The notes beneath the pieces were generated by a model that saw only the letters and a program-made list of their open reading frames with translations, was not told where the DNA came from and did not search any database. A DNA stretch of 64,000 bases. Source: Celeribacter persicus. GTDB lineage: Bacteria; Pseudomonadota; Alphaproteobacteria; Rhodobacterales; Rhodobacteraceae. The position numbers and the translations under genes are program-made. This document shows, piece after piece, positions 25,711 to 34,918 of this stretch; position 1 is the stretch's first letter; every line of letters starts with the position of its first letter. Location: contig NZ_QAOH01000001.1 of NCBI RefSeq assembly GCF_003050785.1, positions 518,090 to 582,089 of the forward strand. Reading direction: 5' to 3'.

Positions 25711-27246
25711 ATGCCGAACGACATCGCTGCCAAGCTTCACCGCCTGCGCGATGCCCTGACGGGGCCACAGACACTCGCCTTTCTGCCTGCGCTTTGCCTC
25801 GGTGCCTTCTGGTTCGGTGGAGAAAGCCTGCTCATCGCCTGCGCCCTTCTGGTCCCCGCCCTTGCCACCCTTCTGAGCATGTCCGACGCCACACGACACC
25901 ATCGCCCCATTGCCCGTGATGGGCTCACGGGGCTGCCTCTGCGCCGGACCGTCACAGACATTCTGGATCAAATACTGGATGCCCGGGACACCACCGGGCG
26001 CACCACGGCCTGCCTCGTCATAGAAATCGACGATTTCCACGCGTTGAGTTCAGGCTTCGGGGCCACCGCAAGCGATGACATCCTGATCAGTGCCGCGCAG
26101 CGTCTTCGGGATGCTTTGCGAGATCATGACACGCTCGCCCGACTTGAAGGCGCCCGTTTTGCCATTGTGTTCGCTCCGGTGCGCCGTGCCGATCTTGAAT
26201 CGCTCATCCAACTCGCCTCTCGCCTTCAGGCTGCCCTTTCCGAACCCTTCTCGATCAATGCCAGCAAGATTTTCGCCACCGCATCCATCGGTTTCTGCCT
26301 GCCGAACCGCGCACCGGCCGCCTCCGGTCAGGCCTTTCTCGACGCAGCCGAAATCGCTCTGGCCGATGCACATCGCAATGGTCCCGGCTCAATCCGCGCC
26401 TATTCTCCGGCGATCGCCGCACGTATTCTGGAACGCAGCAGCCTCAACGCCGACGTGGGCGATGCTCTGGAGAACGGGCAAATCCTGCCCTGGTTCCAGC
26501 CACAGATTTCCACCGACACCGGCACGGTCTCCGGCATGGAGGCCCTCGCCCGGTGGGTCCACCCGGAGCAGGGTGCGCTCCCCCCCGCTGAGTTCATGCC
26601 CGATATCGAGGAACTTGGCCTGCAGGAACGTCTCAGTGAGGTGATGTTGTATCATGCCCTGATGGCGATCAAGGAATGGGATCGCGCCGGTTTCCATATC
26701 CCGTCCGTCGCGGTCAATTTCTCACCGACCGATCTCGCCAATCCGAGGATCGTGGACAAGATACGCTGGGAACTGGATCGGTTCGAACTGAAACCGGAGC
26801 GTCTGAGCGTAGAAGTCCTCGAAAGCGTGATTTCCTCCTCCGACAACGACACGATCACACGCAACATCTGGGCCCTCAATGAAATGGGCTGCGGCATTGA
26901 TCTGGACGATTACGGTACTGGTCATGCCTCCATCGCCAACATCCGACGTTTCGCCGTGAAACGCATCAAGATCGACCGCTCTTATGTGTCGCGCTGCGAT
27001 CTGGACCGCGATCAGCAAAGCATGCTGGCTGCCATTCTAACCATGGCCGAACGGCTCGATCTTGAAACCCTTGCCGAGGGTGTGGAAACCGTCGGCGAGC
27101 ATGCGATGCTTTCCCAACTGGGCTGCAATCATGTGCAGGGGTATTCGATCTCCCGCCCGATGGCGTTCGAGCAGACCCACGAATGGATGGAAACCCACAA
27201 TCGCAAACTGACGCATCCCCCGCAGATCGGACGACGCGCGAGTTGA
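25711..27246 (+). CDS. Cyclic-di-GMP phosphodiesterase with degenerate GGDEF and intact EAL domain
   Basis: 511-aa membrane protein. Two hydrophobic segments (about residues 20-60) are followed by a GGDEF-like domain (about 70-235) whose active-site motif is LEGAR instead of GGDEF, so it should not make c-di-GMP. The EAL domain (about 245-500) keeps MEALARW, VNFSP, VEVLES, DDYGTGHASI, KIDRSY, LAEGVET and QGYSISRP, so it should degrade c-di-GMP. In this architecture the dead GGDEF often senses GTP. It sits alone between ttcA and yidC, preceded by the palindrome. Confidence 0.9.
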   Translation: MPNDIAAKLHRLRDALTGPQTLAFLPALCLGAFWFGGESLLIACALLVPALATLLSMSDATRHHRPIARDGLTGLPLRRTVTDILDQILDARDTTGRTTACLVIEIDDFHALSSGFGATASDDILISAAQRLRDALRDHDTLARLEGARFAIVFAPVRRADLESLIQLASRLQAALSEPFSINASKIFATASIGFCLPNRAPAASGQAFLDAAEIALADAHRNGPGSIRAYSPAIAARILERSSLNADVGDALENGQILPWFQPQISTDTGTVSGMEALARWVHPEQGALPPAEFMPDIEELGLQERLSEVMLYHALMAIKEWDRAGFHIPSVAVNFSPTDLANPRIVDKIRWELDRFELKPERLSVEVLESVISSSDNDTITRNIWALNEMGCGIDLDDYGTGHASIANIRRFAVKRIKIDRSYVSRCDLDRDQQSMLAAILTMAERLDLETLAEGVETVGEHAMLSQLGCNHVQGYSISRPMAFEQTHEWMETHNRKLTHPPQIGRRAS

Positions 27247-27350
27247 TCACTTTCCCGCATTTTCCGCAAGAAATAGCCAAAACCGCTTGACCTCAGGGCT
27301 TCTGGAAGGTTGAACCTCCCGGGACTGAATTCCAAAATCGGGCGGCCTAG

Positions 27351-29162
27351 ATGGACGATCAAAACAAGAACCTGATTCTTGCAGTGGTGCTGAGCGGCAT
27401 CGTATTGCTTGGGTGGACAATCTTTTTCCCTGCTCCGGAGACGGCGACCGATCCGAACGCCCCGGTGGCTACCGTCACGGACGGAACGACACCAACCACG
27501 GCAGTGGCGCCTCCTGCGGCAACATCCGGTTCCGGCACCGCCACGTCGGGGCTTGAGACCGCGACCCAGACGCCCGACGCCCCGCGCATCGAGATCGAGA
27601 CCCCCCGCGTTGTCGGTTCCATCTCGCTGATCGGTGGTCGCATCGACGATCTGGCCCTAAAAGACTACAAGGTCGAGATCGACGGCGACGAGATCGTCAC
27701 CCTGCTCGAACCGGTCGGCTCCGAAGCGCCCTATTATGCCACCTATGGCTGGGCCCCCGGTGGCGCTCTGACCGTCGATGACGTACCTGGCGCAAACACC
27801 CTGTGGAATGTCGAGAGTGGCGAAACGCTGACCCCGGAAACTCCGGTCCGCCTGTCGTGGGACAATGGCAAGGGTCTGATTTTCCACCGCGAAATTTCGA
27901 TTGACGCGCACTATCTTTTCACCGTCACACAATCCGTCGAAAACACGTCCGAGACCACCGCCCGCCTGTTCTCTTACGGGGTCGTGGCCCGTCACGGCAC
28001 CCCCGAGACCTCGAAATATTTCGTTTTGCACGAAGGTCTGGTGCGCCTGTCCGACAAGGAACTCGACGAAGAGAAATACAAGGACATCGCGGATTTCGAC
28101 CTCGATCCGCGTGAAGGCGGCCATACCTCCGTCATTCCGGTCGCGGAAAACGGCTGGACCGGTTTCACCGACAAATACTGGATGACCTCTCTCGTGCCGC
28201 AACCCGGCCAGAGCTTTACCTCGGTGGCGAAATACGTCGAAAGTGGTAATATCTATCAGGTCGAAACCCGGATGCCGACGGTCGAGGTCGCACCCGGCAG
28301 CCGCACTGAAACCACCTCCTACCTCTTTGCCGGCGCAAAGGAATGGGAAACGATCAGGCAGTATCAGGATGACAACGGTTTCTACCGCTTTGTCGATTCG
28401 ATTGACTGGGGCTGGTTCTGGTATTTCACCAAACCGATCTTCCGCATCCTGCACGCGCTTCATGGGCTGATCGGCAACATGGGCTGGTCGATCATGATCC
28501 TGACCCTGATCATCAAGGGGGTCATGCTGCCGCTGGCCTATAAATCCTATGTTTCCATGGCCCGGATGAAAGAGCTTCAGCCGGAAATGGAAAAGCTCAA
28601 GGAACAGGCGGGCGACGACCGTGAGAAGCTTCAGCGCGGTATGATGGAGCTTTACAAAACGAACAAGGTGAACCCGGCTTCCGGCTGTCTGCCGATCCTG
28701 CTGCAAATCCCCGTGTTCTTCTCGCTCTACAAGGTGATTTTCGTCACGATCGAACTGCGGCACGCGCCGTGGATCGGCTGGATTCGCGACCTCTCGGCCC
28801 CGGACCCGAGCTCGATTCTGAACCTGTTCGGCCTCCTGCCCTACGCGCCGCCGGAACCCGGCTCGGCCCTTGCCTTCCTGTCGCTCGGTATCCTGCCGAT
28901 CCTGCTCGGGATTTCCATGTGGCTGCAACAGAAACTGAACCCGGCGCCGACTGATGCGTCGCAGGCGATGATCATGGCCTGGATGCCCTGGGTATTCATG
29001 TTCATGCTCGGCAATTTTGCCTCGGGTCTGGTGCTCTACTGGATTTGCAACAACACGATCACCTTCACCCAGCAGTACCTGATCATGCGCAGCCACGGGC
29101 ACAAACCCGATGTGTTCGGCAATATCCTGCGCTCGCTGAGGCTCAAGAAAAAGGACGCCTGA
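27351..29162 (+). CDS. yidC: Membrane protein insertase YidC
   Basis: 603-aa insertase that places proteins into the inner membrane alone or with SecYEG. N-terminal membrane anchor (NLILAVVLSGIVLLGWTIFF), a Thr/Ala/Pro-rich linker, the large periplasmic P1 domain (about 80-345) and the conserved five-helix core (GWSIMILTLIIKGVMLPLAY with the hydrophilic-groove Arg region downstream, NPASGCLPILLQIPVFFSLY, SGLVLYWICNN) are complete. Full length for an alphaproteobacterium. Confidence 0.97.
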   Translation: MDDQNKNLILAVVLSGIVLLGWTIFFPAPETATDPNAPVATVTDGTTPTTAVAPPAATSGSGTATSGLETATQTPDAPRIEIETPRVVGSISLIGGRIDDLALKDYKVEIDGDEIVTLLEPVGSEAPYYATYGWAPGGALTVDDVPGANTLWNVESGETLTPETPVRLSWDNGKGLIFHREISIDAHYLFTVTQSVENTSETTARLFSYGVVARHGTPETSKYFVLHEGLVRLSDKELDEEKYKDIADFDLDPREGGHTSVIPVAENGWTGFTDKYWMTSLVPQPGQSFTSVAKYVESGNIYQVETRMPTVEVAPGSRTETTSYLFAGAKEWETIRQYQDDNGFYRFVDSIDWGWFWYFTKPIFRILHALHGLIGNMGWSIMILTLIIKGVMLPLAYKSYVSMARMKELQPEMEKLKEQAGDDREKLQRGMMELYKTNKVNPASGCLPILLQIPVFFSLYKVIFVTIELRHAPWIGWIRDLSAPDPSSILNLFGLLPYAPPEPGSALAFLSLGILPILLGISMWLQQKLNPAPTDASQAMIMAWMPWVFMFMLGNFASGLVLYWICNNTITFTQQYLIMRSHGHKPDVFGNILRSLRLKKKDA

Positions 29163-29176
29163 GGGCGTGAGTAACG

Positions 29177-29824
29177 ATGGATCTACAGTTTCCCATCGCT
29201 GAACCAGATGCGGCGGCCCTCGAGAAGGGCCGTTTGCTGTTTGCAGGCGAGACAAATTTCCTCAAAGGCGTCGTCGCGATGGATGGCATGCCTCCGGACG
29301 ACCGGCTTGAGGTCTGTTTCGCAGGTCGCTCCAACGTGGGTAAATCCACGCTGATCAATGCGCTGACGGGGCGCAAGGCGCTGGCGCGCGCCTCGAACAC
29401 TCCCGGACGCACACAGGAGATCAACTTTTTCACCTGTTCCGACAGCCATTACCTCGTCGACCTGCCCGGCTATGGTTTTGCCAAGGCCCCGGTGAAAACC
29501 GTCGAGAAATGGCAACGCCTGCTGAAAGCCTACCTGTCGGGCCGGGCCACGCTGCGTCGGGCTTTCGTGCTCATCGACAGCCGCCACGGGGTGAAAGAGG
29601 TGGACGAGGAGATCATGACACTTCTCGACAAATCCGCCGTAACCTTTCAGGCCGTGCTGACAAAGGCCGATAAGGTCAAGGAGGCCGAACGCCAAAAAGT
29701 CATTGATCAGGTGCGTCAAAAAATCTCCAAACACCCCGCGGCTTACCCGGAGCTGATCGTTACCTCCTCGGAAAAGGGCTGGGGCGTGGATGTGTTGCGT
29801 GCGGTGATCGCGACCCTCGTCTGA
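29177..29824 (+). CDS. yihA: Ribosome biogenesis GTP-binding protein YsxC/EngB
   Basis: 215-aa GTPase needed for 50S assembly. G1 is GRSNVGKSTLIN near residue 51, followed by the family switch ARASNTPGRTQEINFF, G3 DLPGYGFAKAP and G4 LTKADKVKEAE. It begins 14 nt after yidC stop and is likely in the same operon. Confidence 0.96.
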   Translation: MDLQFPIAEPDAAALEKGRLLFAGETNFLKGVVAMDGMPPDDRLEVCFAGRSNVGKSTLINALTGRKALARASNTPGRTQEINFFTCSDSHYLVDLPGYGFAKAPVKTVEKWQRLLKAYLSGRATLRRAFVLIDSRHGVKEVDEEIMTLLDKSAVTFQAVLTKADKVKEAERQKVIDQVRQKISKHPAAYPELIVTSSEKGWGVDVLRAVIATLV

Positions 29825-29887
29825 CGCGCTTGGCCTCTGGTCGGCAAGCCTGTATTGAGGGACAAACCCTCATCTGGATTCCCGAAC

Positions 29888-30778
29888 ATGAAGAAGCAAG
29901 ACATGAACAGAGACTGGATCGCGACCGCCCGCACTCTTTCCCAAGCGCTGCCCTATTTGCAGCGATACGAGGGCGCGACCGTCGTAATCAAACTCGGCGG
30001 TCATGCCATGGGGTCGGATGAGGCGATGGAAAGCTTTGCCCGCGACGTGGTGCTGATGCAGCAGGTGGGCGTCAAACCCGTAGTCGTCCATGGCGGCGGG
30101 CCGATGATCAACAAGCTTCTGGCCGATCTCAACATCAAATCCGACTTCGTGAACGGCAAACGGGTGACCGACAAGGCCACGGTTGAAGTCGTCGAAATGG
30201 TGCTCTCGGGCCTCGTCAACAAGCGCATCGTTCAGGCGATCAACGGTCAGGGCGGTCGCGCGGTCGGGATTTCCGGCAAGGATGCCAACCTGATGATTTG
30301 CGAACAGACCCATCCGGATCTGGGCTTTGTCGGAACGCCGGTGGAGATGAACCCCGCCATCGTCAAGGAACTCGGCGACGAGAACCTGATCCCGGTCATC
30401 GCGCCGGTGGGCGCGGGGCGCAATGGCGAGACGTTCAACGTCAATGGCGACACCGCCGCGGGCGCCATCGCAGGGGCGCTCAAGGCCGACCGCCTGTTGC
30501 TTCTGACCGATGTGTCCGGTGTGAAAGGCGCGGACGGAGAGGTGCTGACCTCGCTTAACTCCGCGCAGATCAAGCAACTGACCGAAGAGGGGATCATCGC
30601 AGGCGGTATGATCCCGAAAACCGAGACCGCACTCGATGCGCTCAAAGAGGGCGTGCGGGCCGTGGTCATCCTTGACGGCCGCGCCCCGAATGCCTGCCTT
30701 CTCGAACTTTACACCGAACACGGGGCCGGATCGCTGATCCGTGACAGCGAGCCCCGGATCAAGCCGCTTGAGCCATGA
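29888..30778 (+). CDS. argB: Acetylglutamate kinase
   Basis: 296-aa second enzyme of arginine synthesis, phosphorylating N-acetylglutamate. [40 protein letters not shown] and [14 protein letters not shown] are signature blocks. I use ATG 29888 ([10 protein letters not shown]), the usual alphaproteobacterial N-terminus; TTG 29855 gives 11 more residues without homology. It overlaps the next gene by 4 nt. Confidence 0.96.
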   Translation: MKKQDMNRDWIATARTLSQALPYLQRYEGATVVIKLGGHAMGSDEAMESFARDVVLMQQVGVKPVVVHGGGPMINKLLADLNIKSDFVNGKRVTDKATVEVVEMVLSGLVNKRIVQAINGQGGRAVGISGKDANLMICEQTHPDLGFVGTPVEMNPAIVKELGDENLIPVIAPVGAGRNGETFNVNGDTAAGAIAGALKADRLLLLTDVSGVKGADGEVLTSLNSAQIKQLTEEGIIAGGMIPKTETALDALKEGVRAVVILDGRAPNACLLELYTEHGAGSLIRDSEPRIKPLEP

Positions 30779-31281
30779 CGCGCCGCCTGATCCTGATGCG
30801 CCACGCGAAATCGAGCTGGGACGATCCCCGGCTCGACGACATCGACCGCTCCCTCAATGCACGCGGACAACGCAATGCCAAAGCGATGGGAACATGGCTC
30901 AGGACGCGAGGATATTTCCCGGATCAGGCGCTCGTGTCGGTCGCGGCCCGCACGCAACAGACCTTTGATCTGGTCACACAGGGACTGGGGATGCAGCCAG
31001 AGCTGCGCGTGATCGACGGCCTTTATCTGGCCTCGGAGTTACGCATCCTGCAGGAACTTAAGAAGGCAACCGGCCAGACCGTCCTGCTCATCGCGCATAA
31101 TCCCGGCATCGGTGAATTTGCCGCTCGGTTCGCACAGAACCCACAGGGCCACGGCGATTTCCTCCGCTACCCGACCTGTGCGACGACCGTTTACGAGATT
31201 GGTGCAGCGACCTGGCCCGAGGTGCGTTTTGGCGACAACCCGGTTCTGGAGTTCGCCATCCCCCGCGAGATCGACATATGA
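30775..31281 (+). CDS. SixA-like histidine phosphatase
   Basis: 168-aa histidine phosphatase (phosphoglycerate-mutase-like fold). The RHG-type motif is [11 protein letters not shown] at residues 7-17 with the catalytic His; the second conserved His is in [11 protein letters not shown] near residue 107, and SVAARTQQT holds a phosphate-binding Arg. SixA acts on phosphohistidine in signalling proteins in E. coli; substrate here is unknown. Overlaps argB by 4 nt and is followed by a bidirectional terminator. Confidence 0.9.
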   Translation: MTRRLILMRHAKSSWDDPRLDDIDRSLNARGQRNAKAMGTWLRTRGYFPDQALVSVAARTQQTFDLVTQGLGMQPELRVIDGLYLASELRILQELKKATGQTVLLIAHNPGIGEFAARFAQNPQGHGDFLRYPTCATTVYEIGAATWPEVRFGDNPVLEFAIPREIDI

Positions 31282-31282
31282 A

Positions 31283-31310
31283 AAAGGCGCCCCGAGAGGC
31301 GCCTTTCCTT
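31283..31310. terminator. Bidirectional terminator between convergent operons
   Basis: AAAGGCGCC (31283-31291) pairs with GGCGCCTTT (31298-31306), 9 bp, loop CCGAGA, T-rich tail on the plus strand and A-run on the other side, so it can serve both the argB operon and bztABCD. Confidence 0.8.
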
Positions 31311-31326
31311 TTCGAAGCCAAAGCCC

Positions 31327-32115
31327 TCAGTGGCCCAAAATCTGCGACAGGAAAAGCTTCGTGCGCTCCGATTTCGGATTGTTGAAGAACTCTTCCGGCT
31401 CGTTCTGTTCCACGATCTGGCCCTGGTCCATGAAGATCACGCGGTTCGCCACCTGACGGGCAAAGCCCATCTCGTGCGTCACGCAGAGCATGGTCATGCC
31501 CTCTTCGGCCAGCTCGATCATGGTATCGAGCACCTCTTTGATCATCTCCGGGTCGAGCGCCGAGGTCGGTTCGTCGAACAACATGATCCGCGGCTTCATG
31601 CAGAGCGAACGCGCGATGGCCACACGCTGTTGCTGACCACCCGAAAGCATGCCGGGATACTTGTGCGCCTGATCCGGGATTTTCACCTTTTCGAGGAAAT
31701 GCATCGCAATCTCTTCGGCTTCGCGCTTCGGCGTCTTGCGGACCCACATCGGCGCCAGAGTGCAGTTCTCAAGGATCGTCAGATGCGGGAAAAGGTTGAA
31801 GTGCTGAAAGCACATGCCCACTTCCGAACGAATCTTGTCGATGTTCTTGAGATCCGAGGTCAGTTCGGTCCCATCGACGATAATCTTGCCCTGCTGATGC
31901 TCTTCGAGACGGTTGATGCAGCGGATCATCGTGGATTTCCCGGAGCCCGAGGGCCCCGCGATGACGATCCGCTCGCCCCGGTTCACGGTCAGGTTGATGT
32001 CACGGAGAACGTGAAATTCGCCGTACCATTTGTTCATATTCGTGATCTGAATGGCCACCTCATCGGAGACGGTCAATTTAGAACGGTCAATAGCGCGGTC
32101 TTCTGCGAGAGACAT
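31327..32115 (-). CDS. bztD: Glutamate/glutamine/aspartate/asparagine ABC transporter ATPase
   Basis: 262-aa ATPase of the polar amino-acid transport family. [50 protein letters not shown] and [12 protein letters not shown] are intact. Last gene of bztABCD, 15 nt after bztC. BztD energises the BztB/BztC channel in Rhodobacter capsulatus; the high similarity of all four genes in order supports the same substrate range. Confidence 0.94.
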   Translation of the reverse strand: MSLAEDRAIDRSKLTVSDEVAIQITNMNKWYGEFHVLRDINLTVNRGERIVIAGPSGSGKSTMIRCINRLEEHQQGKIIVDGTELTSDLKNIDKIRSEVGMCFQHFNLFPHLTILENCTLAPMWVRKTPKREAEEIAMHFLEKVKIPDQAHKYPGMLSGGQQQRVAIARSLCMKPRIMLFDEPTSALDPEMIKEVLDTMIELAEEGMTMLCVTHEMGFARQVANRVIFMDQGQIVEQNEPEEFFNNPKSERTKLFLSQILGH

Positions 32116-32130
32116 ATCAGGTCTCCTTTC

Positions 32131-33444
32131 TTAACGATGATCGGTGCGGAGCTTGCGCTCCAGCCACTGAGAATAACGGGACATGGCGAAACAGCAGATC
32201 CAGAAGACCAGACCGATGAAGATGAACAGCTCCCAATAGATGCCGTTCCACGCCGCGTTGGCACGAATGGCATTGGAGAGGCCCAGCATGTCATAGATGC
32301 CGATAAACATCACAAGAGTGGTGTCCTTGAACAGGCCGATGAAGGTGTTCACGATGCCCGGGATGGAGATTTTCAGAGCCTGCGGCATGATGATCAGGCG
32401 CTGCGACTTCCAGTAATCGAGACCGAGCGCATCGGCCGCCTCATACTGGCCTTTGGGAAGGGCCGCGAGACCGCCACGGATCACCTCGGCCATATAGGCC
32501 GACGAGAACAGCGTCACCATGATGATCACCCGCAACGTCAAGTCAAACGTCGTCCCCGGCGGCAGGAAGTAGTTCAGCAGCAGCGAGGCGGTAAACAGAA
32601 GGGTGATCAGCGGCACGCCCCGGATGAACTCGATGAACCCCACGCAGATGGTTTTCACGATGAACAGGTCCGACTGACGACCAAGCGCCAGAACGATGCC
32701 AATTGGCAGGGACAGTGCAATGCCGGAAATACCGATGATCACACAGATCATAAAGCCCCCGAGATCGCGGCTCTGAACCTCTTGCAGATGACCCAGAGGA
32801 GCGACAGAGTTCAGCCCGTCGACGACGGACGGGCCAATGAACAGCCACCAGACAACAGCCACCACGACAGCGGCAATGGCGGACAGCGCCATGGAGCCGA
32901 AACGATCAACGATCTTGAACGCCACACCAGCGAGTACAAAGCCAACAGCAACGGACAGAACGCCCCAGATCGTGCCGCCCCAAACCAGCCAGACGAGCAG
33001 GAAGGGGAAGGCCATGGTGAGGTACAGCATCTTGCGCGGCAGCTTATCGAACAACACCGGCGCCAAAGAGGCCAGCATCAGGACGAAAGCAAGGTTGGCG
33101 CGCCAGTATTGGCTTTCCGGATAGAACCCGTAGAGCAGCTGGTTCCAGCGTTCACGGATCACCGCCCAACAGGCGTAATGGGTGTCGCCATAGCGCTCGT
33201 TGAGAATGGTCCGGCACTGATCCAGAGACTCGGCGTTCCAGACACCGCCGAACACCCAGGGCAGGGTGGCGGCGAGCATCTTGTAGATCACGAAGAGCGA
33301 AACCAGCGTCAGCAGCGTGTTGAACCAGCCGGAGAACAGGTTCTCACGCGCCCAGCGGGTAAAGCCCACTTGCGAACGCGGCGCGGGTTGCTGCTCGATC
33401 ATTTCCTTTCGCACATAAGCGAGAGATTGGGTCGAATGGCTCAT
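32131..33444 (-). CDS. bztC: Amino-acid ABC transporter permease BztC
   Basis: 437-aa inner-membrane permease, large for the HisM family because an extra periplasmic/membrane segment is present, as in BztC. The permease core includes GVPLITLLFTASLLLNYF and the EAA-like loop EAADALGLDYWKSQRLIIMP near residue 365. It is separated from bztB by a single base. Confidence 0.94.
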   Translation of the reverse strand: MSHSTQSLAYVRKEMIEQQPAPRSQVGFTRWARENLFSGWFNTLLTLVSLFVIYKMLAATLPWVFGGVWNAESLDQCRTILNERYGDTHYACWAVIRERWNQLLYGFYPESQYWRANLAFVLMLASLAPVLFDKLPRKMLYLTMAFPFLLVWLVWGGTIWGVLSVAVGFVLAGVAFKIVDRFGSMALSAIAAVVVAVVWWLFIGPSVVDGLNSVAPLGHLQEVQSRDLGGFMICVIIGISGIALSLPIGIVLALGRQSDLFIVKTICVGFIEFIRGVPLITLLFTASLLLNYFLPPGTTFDLTLRVIIMVTLFSSAYMAEVIRGGLAALPKGQYEAADALGLDYWKSQRLIIMPQALKISIPGIVNTFIGLFKDTTLVMFIGIYDMLGLSNAIRANAAWNGIYWELFIFIGLVFWICCFAMSRYSQWLERKLRTDHR

Positions 33445-33445
33445 C

Positions 33446-34666
33446 TCAACGCTCCTTCAGCTTTACGGATTTATTGTAGATATTCATGCCCGACGAGATG
33501 ATCAGACTGACGATCAGATAGATCAGCATCATCAACAGCATGCATTCCAACTCGCGCCCCGTGGTGTTGAGCGTGGTCCCGCCAAGCGTCGAACGAAGAT
33601 CCATGTAACCCACGGCGAGTGCGAGCGAGGAGTTTTTCGTCAGGTTCAGGTACTGCGAAATCAGCGGCGGAATGATCACCCGCAAGGCCTGCGGCAGGAT
33701 CACGAGGTTCATGGTCCAGGACGGGCGCAGGCCAAGCGCAAAGGCGGCTTCGGTCTGGCCCTTGGAAATCGCGAGAATCCCCGAACGGACGATCTCCGCG
33801 ATGAAGGATCCGGTATAGAAACTCAACGCCAGCCACAGCGCCAACATCGAGTTGCGCATGTGCAGGCCACCGGAGAAGTTGAACCCCTTGAGCTCCGGAT
33901 AGGAGAGGGTGATCGGACGGCCCATCACGAAATAGACCAGAACGGTGGGCACAATAAGGATGCCCAGTTTGATCCAGAAATTCGGCAGGTGCTGCCCGGT
34001 TTCCTCGAAATGACGATTCGACCATTTGCCAAAGGCCCAAATGCCCAGAAGCGACAACAGGAAAGCGATGATGACCACGCTCGAACCGCTGCCCCAGACC
34101 GGAGAGGGAACATAAGTACCGCGATTTGTCACCGCGACGCTGTCCCAGAACCACATGGAGGCCGTCGCATCTTCGCCCCGGAAGGCGCGCGGCGCGGGCA
34201 GGGATTCGGAGAGGACCGCCATGAAGGCGAGAATCCACAGGAGCACCGGAATATTACGGAAGCTTTCGACATAGACCGTCATGATCTTGGCCGTCAGCCA
34301 GTTCTTCGACAGGCGCAGAACGCCCGCGATCACTCCGATCACCGTAGCCAGTATACAGCCCAGAATGGCGATCAGAAGCGTATTCAGCAGCCCCACGAGT
34401 GCCGCCCGCCAATGCGGGTCGTTGGATGTGTAGGGAATGATCTGCTGGTTGATGTCATAAGCCGCCCGACTGGACAGGAAGCTGAAATTGATGTCCTTGC
34501 CCAGTGCCGAGAGGTTGATGATCGTGTTACGAATGAGAAAAGCCGCGATCAGCATGAACACGATCATCGCGATCACCTGGATGGTGATCGAGCGGTAACG
34601 CGTGTCATAGATCAGCTGACTGAGCCGAAACCCCTGGTCTTGCGGCGGATCTGATAGTGTCGTCAT
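33446..34666 (-). CDS. bztB: Amino-acid ABC transporter permease BztB
   Basis: 406-aa permease. FVLD-type N-terminal helix, core segment FIAEIVRSGILAISKGQTEA and EAA loop AAFALGLRPSWTMNLVILPQ near residue 320. It follows bztA after 252 nt that contain a strong stem-loop and a palindrome-family copy, which likely lowers permease expression relative to the binding protein. Confidence 0.94.
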   Translation of the reverse strand: MTTLSDPPQDQGFRLSQLIYDTRYRSITIQVIAMIVFMLIAAFLIRNTIINLSALGKDINFSFLSSRAAYDINQQIIPYTSNDPHWRAALVGLLNTLLIAILGCILATVIGVIAGVLRLSKNWLTAKIMTVYVESFRNIPVLLWILAFMAVLSESLPAPRAFRGEDATASMWFWDSVAVTNRGTYVPSPVWGSGSSVVIIAFLLSLLGIWAFGKWSNRHFEETGQHLPNFWIKLGILIVPTVLVYFVMGRPITLSYPELKGFNFSGGLHMRNSMLALWLALSFYTGSFIAEIVRSGILAISKGQTEAAFALGLRPSWTMNLVILPQALRVIIPPLISQYLNLTKNSSLALAVGYMDLRSTLGGTTLNTTGRELECMLLMMLIYLIVSLIISSGMNIYNKSVKLKER

Positions 34667-34684
34667 GAGAGACGGTCCCCTGTT

Positions 34685-34732
34685 TAAAGCGTCCTGCCTT
34701 TAGACCTGAGACATCAGACAAAGGCAGGGCGC
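34685..34732 (-). repeat. Inverted repeat, copy C of the dispersed palindrome family
   Basis: GCGTCCTGCCTTT (34689-34701) pairs with AAAGGCAGGGCGC (34720-34732), 13 bp with one G-U, 18-nt loop containing CTGAGACA. The flank TAAAGCG matches copy A. It lies in the bztB leader, 19 nt upstream of the start. Confidence 0.55.
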
Positions 34733-34875
34733 GTGCAACGTTCCGTTGTTGCGCCGCGTTCAACCAAAATCTGAGTTTCAGTTTTTGGCTGAACACTTTC
34801 GATATAGCCCTACCCTCGCCCGGGCGCTCCCCGTTCGTGGAAATGGTCTTCTTGAAGTGAGCAGAGCTGAAAGGC

Positions 34876-34903
34876 GAAGGGCGCGGATCACTCCGCGCCC
34901 TTC
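34876..34903 (-). terminator. Attenuator-like stem-loop between bztA and bztB
   Basis: GAAGGGCGCGGA (34876-34887) pairs perfectly with TCCGCGCCCTTC (34892-34903), 12 bp, 4-nt loop, 15 nt after the bztA stop. Only a weak T-tract follows on the minus strand (GCCTTTC), so it probably stops part of the transcripts or protects the bztA 3' end, giving excess binding protein. Confidence 0.65.
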
Positions 34904-34918
34904 CCTTAATCAATGGTC

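Noticed and set aside
27657..29255. Minus-strand open frame of 532 codons
   Set aside because: Antisense to yidC; no supporting motif or ribosome site.
31330..33501. Plus-strand open frame of 723 codons
   Set aside because: Antisense to bztD and bztC; rich in His, Gln, Arg and Asp, no family.
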